Origin: Lateolabrax maculatus
Lineage: Eukaryota > Chordata > Actinopteri > Acropomatiformes > Lateolabracidae
Direction of reading: 5' to 3'
Assembly (NCBI GenBank): GCA_031216445.1
Contig: CM062211.1
Location: 5,034,001 to 5,098,000, forward strand
Length of the DNA stretch: 64,000 bases
A program made the translations under genes and the position numbers. Within the stretch, counting starts at the first letter, position 1, and the number at the start of each line of letters is the position of its first letter. Shown here one piece after another: positions 35,888 through 47,072 of the stretch. Below the pieces are notes generated by a model. That model was not told the DNA's origin and made no database searches. It was given only the letters and a program-made list of their open reading frames with translations.

Positions 35888-38800
35888 CTAGCTGCCCTTT
35901 TGAGGGCATGTGTAAGACAAGATAACGTTAATCATATTCTTAATGATGGGAGGTTGTGGGTGGATGTTGTGAGGCAGGTGGTGGGCCAGAGTCATCTCCC
36001 ACGCGTCCACCAGACGAACATTCAGACCTCTGAACATGGCTCTGAGCACCTTGTCACGCTGCAGCGAGTACCAGTCGCTGAACATTAGCGCCTCATTACA
36101 CGTCAAAGCTCTGGGATTCCAGGTTCGGATGACGACCAGCGTGCCTGGAGCCCTGTCGAGCAACCGGACCACCGCTCTGCGGATGCTCTGCAGACGCTGG
36201 ATATAGACCTGGATTGGGGCACTGCAGAAATGAGCCCAGATGCCAAAAACTACGACAGTGTTGGTGCCTCCAGTTAAGCCATCTAGTTCATTGGCAATGT
36301 AATGCATATCGATGGTTGAAACTTTGGTAAAACTAACAATAGGAGGACCATGGAAGCGGTACGTCACCAGGATGTTGTTTGCATAGTCCAGTGCCATGAG
36401 AGGTCCAACTTTCTTCGAGCTGTGCAGATCAAACTCCTTAAGATCTAAAAGTATTACAGAGGAAACAGATTAAGTTGCAGTGTTAACCAAACCTAACTGT
36501 TGCCAGAAATCACTGTGGATCACCTACCTGGAAGTGCTTTGTTGAGGTATTCAAAAAACTGCCTGGTGGTGGAGTCTCCATACATGTGGACCACCTTTCC
36601 TTTCAGACACTGAGTGATGGCAGAGGAGGTGTTGAATTGGCGCACTGTGGTGTGACCAAGTGCTCGCCACACACCCTGGTAGTAATAACCAGAGGGTTTA
36701 GACTTCATAGTGCTGCTCTCCACCTCTGGTTGACCTGAGAGGAAGTTAAACGATACGGCTGAGGTCATTTTTGTATTTTACTTATTGTCAACAAATCCCA
36801 TTAAAAGACCAAAACCTGTGGCATTCAACCAGTTTGTTACTACAAAAGACTTACATCTTTATTAATGTGTCACAAATACATAAATAAATAAATACCTTCC
36901 TTTTTTGGCAACACAGTGACACTGGCAGGTCCTGAAGCCTGAATGGAGACTTTTATGTTGACGCCACTGAAGAAAAGCACAGACAATAAATATCTCTTGC
37001 GGATGTCACTGGTTTCATTTGACGCAATTGCTGCTGTGGTACCACAGTGACGTCACAGCGGTAAAAGAGGAGGCTGCACTTGATAACTGAAGAAGCTGGG
37101 TGGCAGCATAGTGCTTGAATCCTGACGACAGGATTTTACTATATACCCCCTTTGACCACAATGCAGTCTGCAATGGCAGAGTGGCGCTGTCCATATGTCC
37201 GCTGGCTGACTCCATGGGAAGTGGAGCTGTGGAACCAGATGTATGTAGAAAGACTTTTCATTTGATATTTAACTTTAACAACTCCTGTGAACTAAGTAAA
37301 TTAAAATGTGTAGCGTTAAGTTTCAGTTTGAAACACTGCCAGTCAGCATGTCCACAAAATTCTTATAACATGAGATTTCATTAAATCAGAGTTCTGCTTT
37401 GTGAAACATGTCACCAAATTTGTCAGCGGAACTGAGTGAATTGTGAAAAGTTTGTTTAAAAAGAACTTTGGGAAAGAAAAGAAATATGCCCATTCAAAAT
37501 AACAGTGTGCCATTGCTAGAGTATGTTGTCATTTATATTGTTGCTAAGATGTGTAACGTCGAGTTACTGTTTGACATCCTTTTTCGAAATTTTGAAAGCA
37601 ATACGGGCGGGAAATTAATGGCATACATTAACAAATAACTGCGTGGCGGTGTGCATTGCACTCATGTGCAGCTGATCTGCTGTTATCAAGGCATATTATT
37701 TATCACAGACTACGTTGCCTACATGCTGGGACAAACTCACATGGTGTTTTTTATACGTGTTACCGTCAATGAAATTGTCTTCTTTCAGAAATGTAGTGTA
37801 AATGTTGAAATCAGTGAAATCAAATCAATTTGAATCAGACAAAAATTTGGGAGTGATAGACTATACAGTGTATACAGGTCAGATTAAGTCACGGAAACAG
37901 TTAATTTGTTACTGTATATCAGCCATGATAAGGCTACTCTTACAGATGCAGGGAGAGAGAGAGAGAGAGACACCCATGCAAATACATCCAACATCCCCGT
38001 TTTTAGTTTGAATAAGTGATTGGTTGATTTTTGGTCTGGACGGGTAGACAGAGACCTTTGAAAACAATGACACAGACACCCATATTCGCTTTCTGATTGG
38101 GTCTTGTGACGACCCGTATGGACTCATAACACTTCCTGTTTTATTTTGTAATTTTCTGTACTCTTGCTTTCCAGTTTGTTTTACTTCCTGCCACTTTTTG
38201 AGTTTCCCACCAGTTTTGATTCCACACCTGTGTTCATTATCTCATTAGTTGTCTCGCCATTTACACCCCTTGCTTTTCCACCCAATTTGCCAGATTGTCT
38301 TTGTTCTCCCGTCAGACTAGCTTTCCAGCCATTTTCTGTCCAGTCTGTTTGTTTCCACCTCCTGTACCTTTTTCAGCCTCTTTGGAGTGCCTGTTTGTTT
38401 TGTGCTTTTTCAATAAACTCTTATTTTTTGGACTTTGATTCTGCGACTGAGTCTTCCTCTGCATAATCATCACAGGTCTTATTATTCACGACGTGTCCTT
38501 CCCTGAGGCGTCACACCCCTATCACCTGACCCTTTCCCGGAAGAAAATTTAAATTCTACATTTTATAATCTCATTACTAAAGAGATCTTTATCTCATTCC
38601 TCTTTGTTAGAGTGGTATTGCAGAATTGCCCTGACAATCTGGGTTTGTTCCTGGGATCCTAACTCATCCTGTCCTCCGTCCACCTGCTACACAAGTTGAT
38701 CAGCGCGCAGCTGGTGAGGGTTCGCCCAAAATCCAGAAGTCTACCTCCCCCAAGGATTGCTCGTAATCGACTCCCGGGGTAAGAAGAGACTGCTTGTGGG

Positions 38801-41800
38801 AGTGTGAGGGGGGAGATGGTGTGATACAGCATTCCCACTGGAAGAGGGTATAATATTGGAAACAACAGGGTAAAGATAAATATGCTATAAACAAATATAA
38901 AAAGATAAAGAAACTTCATAAATAAAATAATGAATATATCAATGAACTAAGAGAATCTCATGTCTAGGAGAATCTCAGAGTGACTGCAAAATAACTAAAT
39001 GGGGAAAAAGTCATAATAAACTTTTAACTGAAAGGTATGATCTAGCAAGATGTACAAAGCTACTCTGCTGTGGACTGATGAGTATAGGAATATGTTAAAA
39101 GACTAACAGAAATGTTAAGAAAGTTCCATTTGTATGTTTTAAACTAACTCCAATAAAGAACTATCAGCAGAGCCTATTCATCTATTTCAGGTGGGTAAGT
39201 TGGTACTGATCAAATCTTTGGATGAGGTATCTTTGTGTCCTAGGTGGAAAAGTCTGTTCCAGGTGCTGCTGATATCAGGACCGCGCTTGAGGTCGAGGGC
39301 AGAGCAGAATGGATCCGTGCTTCAAGGTGCAGATCGGCTTCCCAAACAGCTAAGCAACAGGAAAAGCCATGGCGAGTGAAGGGGTGATTCTTCCTCTTCT
39401 TCTTTCTTCTGCTAAGTGGGCATAGGCTGAGAACCGTGCAAGGGGATCCAGAAATAGAGTGAGCACTTTGGCCAGTGTGTTCTGAGTCAATTGAACGCGA
39501 ATGGAAAATAATCGACGAGCACCTCAGTGCTTAGCAGTGAAGTTAGACTTCTCACCACACAAACATACAAAGAAAAAAAAAACCTACTGGACTGTTCTAA
39601 CGAACAAACTATGAAGAAAGACAATGTTATGGTGAGAAAGTATGAGAAGACATGTTCTCCCAACTCTCATCCGGACGAAAGAGATGGTTCCCATTGTTTT
39701 ACTAACAGATGTTGACAACCAAAGACAACCAATCAGAGCGACGCAATGCTGTTGTACGGAAAGTCCTGCCAGAAATACGGCAAACACATATTTCTTCTGA
39801 ACATAAAGTTGAAGAGCAGTTGTTTGTTGGAAATTTGCCGTACAGTACTTTCAAATATGCCTGAACGGCGCTCCTCTCTGTCAGTCATCGTATTAAACTC
39901 TTCTCATACTAGATAAACAGTTGTGATTGGCTCAGCCAGATACCTGTAACTACCAAATCTGAATGGGAGAGGGCCCAGACATATCTGACAGAGCAAATAA
40001 AACATGAGCTTGCAGATTCGTCTGGTTCCCGGGCAGTCCTTATGTAAATTCAGCATTAAACGCAATTAATTAAGTTGTTTCTTTCTTTGTAAACATGTCA
40101 GTTTGTCATTGCATTTCTGTACTCTGTTCTGTACTAATTTGAACAATAATCTATATTTCATACTAGCTAATGCATAAAAACAACAATATGTATCAGTGTT
40201 TTATATTTTCATGACCGTATGATAACAAGCGCTTCATTAAAAATACGCTCTGTGTGGGGAACACACGCACTGGATCAATGGAAATGTCCAACAGCAAATT
40301 TATGAAGTCACAGCTGTCTGATAGTAGTAACCAGTTTCAGCTTTGATAATCACTGTTCCTCCCAGTGTATAGATAAGTGTAGGAACATCTTATAATTTTC
40401 TACTTCTCATAGCTGCTGTGTTGATGCAGTCTGGACTGCTCACTAGTGCTGCCTGGTGGTTGTTGGTACGCACTGCAGCTAGTGCTAGAAACAGCTGGAT
40501 AAAATAAGTGTCCCCCTCAACCCACTGCCACCACGGGGCGCCTTTACTGCAGCAGCAATCACGCCGAAAGCAGTGACATCTGTTCACACACTACAACATT
40601 AACTACACAAATACAAGAAAGATAGGATGAAAAAGTCAAATAAGGTAGGACTACATTGACATTAGATAAAATTAAGTCAAAAGTTGAAGAGTTAAAGCTG
40701 CACTAATTAATATTTCCATATAAGCAATAGGACCAATGACTATGTTTAAACGTCCAAGGTGTTGCTCACAGTGATGAACCCACAGACCATCATCACTCGA
40801 CTTTACAGCATCTTTGAACTCATTGCTTTGGTTTTGCGGCCCACAACTTTACCGTTTTGGTTGAGTCTCACCATTCTTATCAACATATTAAATTAGACAC
40901 GGCAGGTAGCAGCTTTCAACAAAGAAAGCTGTGATAAACCGACTACTAACCAGCAGACAAACAAAGTTAGCAACTAGCTGGTGAACAAAGTGAAGCATTA
41001 AACAGCTAAGACAGATATTTCCCTCAGGAGTTGGCAGAGATCAAACTAGAGCTAAAAGGTGACTGAGAGTTGGCCATTAACACAACTCCAAATAAATGCT
41101 AATATTGCTTCAGTTCTACTGGATGGGTAAAAGCCACAGTTTGCTAATACTCTGATGATTAGTGTGAATACTGAGTCAGCATTCATGCAAATTAATTTCA
41201 CAATTTATACATTTTCAGCAGTGATTTGCAATTTCTTTCAGCTGTCAGCATTCACACGCACTTTCTTCAGGAATGTAATTTTTCTAGTATGTTGATTTCA
41301 TGTTAATAGCTTTGATGTGACAAAAAATAGCAAATGTACATCTTTAAGTTTCTGAAAAGACCACATCCAACATAAATTAATCCATCAACTACTATCCAAT
41401 GTTTTTAATACAATTCAGCTAATGTGATTCAGGCTGGTTTGATATTGAATAGGAATATCTTTAAAACATTAACCCAAACAAACTTCTTCAGAATCAGTCT
41501 TTACTGCCCATAGTTAACTTCTGAAATTTCCCACCAAGGAGATACATACTGTAGGTAACACTTTATGTATGTATATTAGTCACACAAAATACCAGTCCTG
41601 TCTCTCTGCTCCCTCACCTTTGAAAGAGCTTCTCCTCCTTGGCCCTGAGGTTTTGTTTAAATACTCCCACATAGTGGTTGATCCTGGCATCACAGCTCAG
41701 CTTCTTTGGCTTGTAGCAGAACCAAGGTTCACCTGTACGGAGGTCAGTGTAGTTGCACACTAGCTGCTTGGTTGGACGTAGGCAGACGTTACAGATGGTA

Positions 41801-44614
41801 GTTTCAGAGACTGAGCCTGAGCGGAACAGGCTTTTGAAGTAAACCCTATCAGGCTGTTCGATATTCAGCCTGCGCAGCACTGTGATGGCCTCACTAGAGT
41901 GAACCAGTGTCACCTGATAGGATAGAGAACCAGAGTTTTCATTAAGTCCATCATGTTCAGTCATATCAATAAAGACAAATAAAGTGAATACAACTTAAAG
42001 CTCCACACTTTGACACATTTATAAAGATCTACGTCTTAGTAAACCAGATTAATCTTAAAACAACAATCTCTGGAGAATTGACCATTTAACAGTTAGTATT
42101 ACCATTTCAAAGTTTAATTATCAATAAAACCGTGTTAAATACTGTCCAGCATCAACTAAAGTATGCAACAGTCTGCAGATGTAGGCACACAGGCGCAGCA
42201 TGCAACATGGGTTTGTTTTGCATTAATGAAAACATGGCGGGAGGCACATCGCTCCAGAGATTTTTCAGCCTACGGCTGCATTCAGACAACACCTGTAATA
42301 CAATCACATGTAACATGATAGTTTTCATCTTCACCTGAACCTGTGCGCTTCCTTCCCAGAGTAAAGAGAACACAGCAGAGTAGCTGCCATTGAGATGATC
42401 CACCACATGCCCAACCACACCTGCACCAAGTGTCGGGTTGTGCAGCCGGGCGAGTAAGAAGTCTCCCCCAGACTTCTTGGGATGGCCCTGGAAGTCATAC
42501 ATTTTGATGAAAACCTCCAGCTGATCCCCTACGTGCCACTGTCCTCCTCCCCTCCCTGGTGGGAGAATGGTGAAGGTGCTGTGGGCAGGATCACTGGTCT
42601 GCTCCAGGGAAAGAGGAGCTGTCAACAGTGGAGTTTCAGGCCAAGCAATGGAGTCAAGTAGGAGGCGTTCCTCCAGAGCGTCCTCAGGGGACAGTGGCTG
42701 GAAGGTGCAGAAGCTGTGATGCATGTCAGGGACAGTGGAAACTCTCGGGACCATGATGGTGGAGATCACTCGATGCTGAAACTGGCAGGGGGTCGAGAGA
42801 GAGATGGTGACAAAGATGCATCAAACAAATGTACTGAAAGCAAATAGACTAAACAAAGCAAAGGGTGTCAACAAGGAAGATTCTTCCTGCCCCAAAGCAC
42901 AAAATATTTTGTGGTTTGATAACAAGTATTGATCTGTTAGCTGCAGGAATGTCTGCCTTTCCCGACTTTTCATGTGGCCCCTACTCTGTTGTAAAGATTG
43001 ACCAATGGGGAAAATGCAGGAGTTTCAAGATCCTTAATCTGCTTTGCACTGGACAAAACCTAAATGTTTTTGAATATTTATGTCATTGGCCCAAAAGCAC
43101 AACAGAGTATCATGTATTCATACAAATCATCAGGGACTCTTAGTCTTTTCACAAACTCCACTGATGAGGTGAATCCAAGTTAAAACCATTATACCTCATT
43201 ATACCCCTAATGACTCTTTACAGATCACAGTGGAGGAGATGGAGGTGAAGTGACGCAGATGATTCAGGAGGATTTTTAAACTTTGAATGCAGTTAAAATG
43301 ATGACTGTAACACAAACAAATATTTCTTTAGATGCAAATTTTTCTTTAGCTTGTTCCAACTGACCCCCGCCGACTTCAAACCACTGAGAAGAGCACAAAG
43401 AAAAACAGAAATGTGAAAATGTATCTTTATTTAAGAGTGTGGTCTTTAAATTATAGAGCATTACTGTATACAATACAGTATACTAAAGCAGTATATCATA
43501 TTATTATTATTATTATTAATAGTCTATAAATACAATAAGCTGTAGTAAGAGTACATTATAATATTTTGTGGTAATATAATAATATGTAATTAATCACAGG
43601 AAATAGTATATGTAGTAGATAGTAGTATAATAGTAGTATAAGATAATAAATAATAAAATAGTGAATAAAATAGTGAGTAGTTAATAGTAAAGTATTAAGT
43701 AAGTAAGTAAGTAAGTACATATAATAAAGCTGTGGAGAGTGGGATTGGATAAACCAGGTTAAAGAGTAACTGCCCGTACGGGACCCTCTAAAAAGTAAAG
43801 CGAACCCGCCTGCAGGGAGGCAGGAACGATTTAATACAACACTACACCTGTCATTCTTTTTGGTGTGAGAATTTAGACAGAGTTGTTGCACAGAAGCAGC
43901 CAGAGTGCAAGGTGAAGGGCTGAAGCTGGAGCGCAGGAAATATGATTAAGTGATTAGTTTGATTTGTATTACGAACAAATGGAAACCAGTAGGTTGCAAC
44001 ATATTCATGATTTTTGTCTTTTCATGAAATGGAAAGTATAATGCTATCCTTATTTTTTTTTTTTTTAATTTATTTAACTTTATTAATCACACAAGTGTGA
44101 AATTATTTCTCCACATTTAACCCATCCAGTGGCACCTGTACAAACACACACATGCACATGCACAGGGTCACACAAAGAGACAGGTGCCATATTCACACTA
44201 GAGCGGTGGGCAGCGGTGGGCAGCAGTTCACAGCGCCCGGGGAGCATTTGGGGGTGCGGTGCCTTGCTCAAGGGCACCTCGGCCGTGGCAAGTAGGTGGA
44301 CTGCCACCCCACCAGCTGTCAGTCCACCAATCTTAGAAAAATACCCTTTAACTCAATTTATTTAACTCAATTTATTTGCAATGAAAAATATTACTTTTAT
44401 CCTGAGCCACATTGAAACACATATTTGAAAACAATATCTTGAAATCTGACTCATATTAAAGATTTACAACAAGGTTCACCCAAGTTCTCACCTCCAGGAC
44501 TTCCATGTTACATAGCACAAAGATTAAGACAGCCACAGCCAGAGAGAGGAAGATGACGGCATACTTGGGAAGGCAGATGCAGACCTCCCCTCCTATACAA
44601 GATCTGACCTTCAT
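35888..44614 (-). CDS. nxpe3-like: NXPE3-like protein, gene C of the tandem array
   Basis: Coding exons: 44492-44614, 42335-42781 (or 42775), 41618-41913, 36896-36966, 36528-36734, 35888-36444. Phases and lengths equal those of gene B (about 566 codons), with no stop. GDS motif VHMYGDSTTRQFFEYL; terminal block DAWEMTLAHHLPHNIHP; the C-terminus is PQKGS rather than PQKGG, shared with D. AATAAA at 35843-35848, 40 nt after the stop. B and C repeat at 13.36 kb including their intronic LTR, ERV relic and truncated SINE, so they come from a recent duplication of a whole unit. Function as for gene A, inferred from family. Confidence 0.9.
38105..38474 (+). repeat. Solo LTR in intron 3 of gene C
   Basis: 370 bp with TG..CA ends and the GGTCT duplication (38100-38104, 38475-38479). 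Orthologous by duplication to 24750-25109 and slightly longer at the 3' end (GACTGAGTCTTCCTCTGC). Confidence 0.85.
38693..39712 (+). pseudogene. Truncated ERV relic, gene C intron
   Basis: Copy of 25329-26348 carried with the unit: integrase C-terminal motif at 39191 onward, same frame break, env-like start near 39368, same abrupt right end. Small private indels and substitutions. Confidence 0.65.
39713..41617. other. Distal intron 3 of gene C
   Basis: Close copy of 26349-28253. No gene seen. Confidence 0.4.
44050..44337 (-). repeat. 5'-truncated SINE, intron 1 of gene C
   Basis: Same insertion as in gene B, with a private 10-bp tandem duplication (GTGGGCAGCG GTGGGCAGCA near 44206-44225) and a longer T run at its tail. 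Confidence 0.75.
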
Positions 44615-45490
44615 GATGTGTGATCAGTCTTCATCTATAGCTGCAGCGTAGGACTGTGACCAGATTATCTATCCTTAAATAAAAACAAATTAAAAAATAC
44701 AAAAGTTAAACTGACACCTTGTTACGCTGAGAATAAGAATTTTACTTGCTGAAACTTGAACTCATTTGGGAAATCCTCTTTATACAAGTATCGTGACATG
44801 TCTGGCTCATCATTAACTTAAACTAAATCCAGTCACACAGGAAATTCTTCTGATTGATCAACCATCAACCAAGGCTACAACCAAAGACAGCAGCATGTCT
44901 CTCCCCTTCCAGTTTAACATGATGATTAATTCCCAAGTGACCCTATCATGTTCCCTTTGAAACATAATGTAAAATTATCTGAATACATTTGGACACTGTA
45001 GTCTTTTGCAAACTGACACCACACTCTGCAAAGTTCCTCTTACAACAAGTTGCACTAATATTTATTTTCACTCTCATTCCACAGATCAGAGGTGTCCTTC
45101 TGCTAATTACAGGTTTCCACTATTGTTTAAATGTATTTCTGCAAATGCAGCAATGTAATGATCACAACTGAACTTTTAATGATTTCTGATACTCTACCCA
45201 AAATTCTCTTTACTTTTTCAGCCACACTAGCAGCGTGTGCCCATCACTTTGGTCCAGACTGAAATATGTCAACAACTATTGGATGGACTGCCATGAAACA
45301 TGGTATGGTGCTTAGCGGATGAAGTCTCATGTATGTAAAGTAGCATAAAATGGAAACAGGAAAAGAAAATACAAGAACATTTAAAGTATACACATATATT
45401 AGAATGGTAAGTGGCAACATTTAGTTTTCATGTCTATGAAATGAAACTTCAGATATACTGAAATGAATTTAAGCGTATCATGTGTCTTAC

Positions 45491-45630
45491 CTCTGCAGAG
45501 TCATTTGGAGAGAACAGAGTGATGAAATCTTACTGTGATCCTGCAGTTTATCTTGCTGGTTTACAGGGAAGTTTGTACAACATGTTACACACCAACAGCG
45601 TTGGAATTAAAAACAATAGGAAGTGGAGAG
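45491..45630 (-). other. nxpe3-like: Probable 5' untranslated exon of gene C
   Basis: Donor GAG|GTAAGA on the minus strand at 45491/45490, conserved with A and B. Upstream end not determinable. Confidence 0.45.
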
Positions 45631-46530
45631 AGACGTAGCAGTGACGGTTGGTGAGTATTTACATGAGTACGGCTACAAGCACTGAGGGCTTCTGCTTACA
45701 CGCTAGCAACGTTGTTATCTAACTTGGTGCACTGAACTTTGCCTCCAACTATAAGGAAATGATCCATTTATGGCCATTATTTGCTTCCATGTGTAGCTGG
45801 CAGAACACTGTTGTCCATCTATCTGGTAAAATGGGATTGGTTCTTTGACCTTTATAACGCTTATCACTCTTTTCTCACTTTATGAATCTAGTGTTCTATT
45901 GTCAATTCATCTAATTAAAGCTTTACTTTGGTGAGATGCAGGCAGGAACCAAAAGCACAGCAAAAATACAATTAACTAAAGACTAGAAAAGACAAAGAAC
46001 TCTGGCAGGAACACTGTGACAAAGTATATAGTCAAGCATGGACTGAATGAGAGCAGGGTCTCATATGCTCTCGCAGACTGACAAGCTGATTGAGCAGGGC
46101 TGGGTGATTACTGACAGCAGGCAGCTGTAAGGGTCCAGCCCTCTGCTTTATTCATAACTAATTATCTTAATTTACATTTAGATCCTGCCATTCAGGTATA
46201 CAGGTTCCAAAAAATAACTAAGCCCAGCAACTAAGAAATTACATTTCTCTACTTTCCATCAACCCACAACATAACCAAGCATAACCAAGTTAACATGTCA
46301 TACAATATTCTCAATTATGTCAACAACAGTATCAGTAGTTTTAACTACACGTCATCTAAAAGTGTTTCTGATTTTCTGATAAATGTTTTACCAAAGTTGA
46401 CATCATGCAAATACATTATTGTTTCATTGTTTCTGCTCATAGCCATGAAACACATGCATTTATTTTTAGGGAATTTGTCATGAATATGTAGATGTGGAGG
46501 TAAAGGCAGATATGATTTAATATTAAGGCT

Positions 46531-46535
46531 GTTAT
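46531..46535. repeat. Target-site duplication GTTAT (left)
   Basis: GTTAT immediately left of the gypsy element; the partner is at 51980-51984. The un-inserted sequence GGCTGTTATAAATTCC is visible in the B-C spacer (GTTAT at 33110-33114). Confidence 0.95.
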
Positions 46536-47059
46536 TGTGACACCGGTGGTTTAAAAGGACCAAAGAACGGACGCTGAAGATTCACATGCACAGGGTTTAT
46601 TTCAGTATAGGGGAAGGTGGGACAGACGAGCAGGGGACCAATTTGCTGGGGAAGCGGGGACTCGAGGTAGACGACGAAGGGGAGAGGGTCCAGGTGAGGA
46701 GCGGGTCCAGCGTCGCTGGGCTACGCAGGGCAGGAGGTCTGAGGATACAGGAGGAGAGGGTCAAAACGGGCCAGGAAACATGGAGGAGCTAGGGGAGCAA
46801 AAAGAAAACACTGGAGAGTCACGCAAAAATCACGAGGGAAGCAAAAAAGGAGCCGGATAAGTTACCGCATGAAAAAACTGTAAAGATCTGGCGATGAGTG
46901 AATGCAGAGCCGGTGTATTTGAGCTGAGGTTGATGAGTGATGAGCTTCAGGTGTGCCCTGCAGTAGCTGCCAGAGTCTGGGACCCGCCCCTAGGAGGGAG
47001 GAGAAACACAAGGAGGGGAGGAGAGCAACAACAGGGGCAGCACAGACACAGATGTAACA
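46536..47059 (-). repeat. 3' LTR of the gypsy element
   Basis: 524 bp, TGTTACATC .. GGTGTCACA on the coding strand. AATAAA polyadenylation signal (plus-strand TTTATT) at 46596-46601, about 60 bp before the LTR end. Confidence 0.95.
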
Positions 47060-47062
47060 GTA

Positions 47063-47072
47063 CCCCCCCCTC
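47063..47072 (-). promoter_or_regulatory. Polypurine tract of the gypsy element
   Basis: GAGGGGGGGG on the minus strand, three bases from the 3' LTR. It is the expected plus-strand primer. It touches the TGA stop of the chromodomain frame (47071-47073). Confidence 0.8.
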
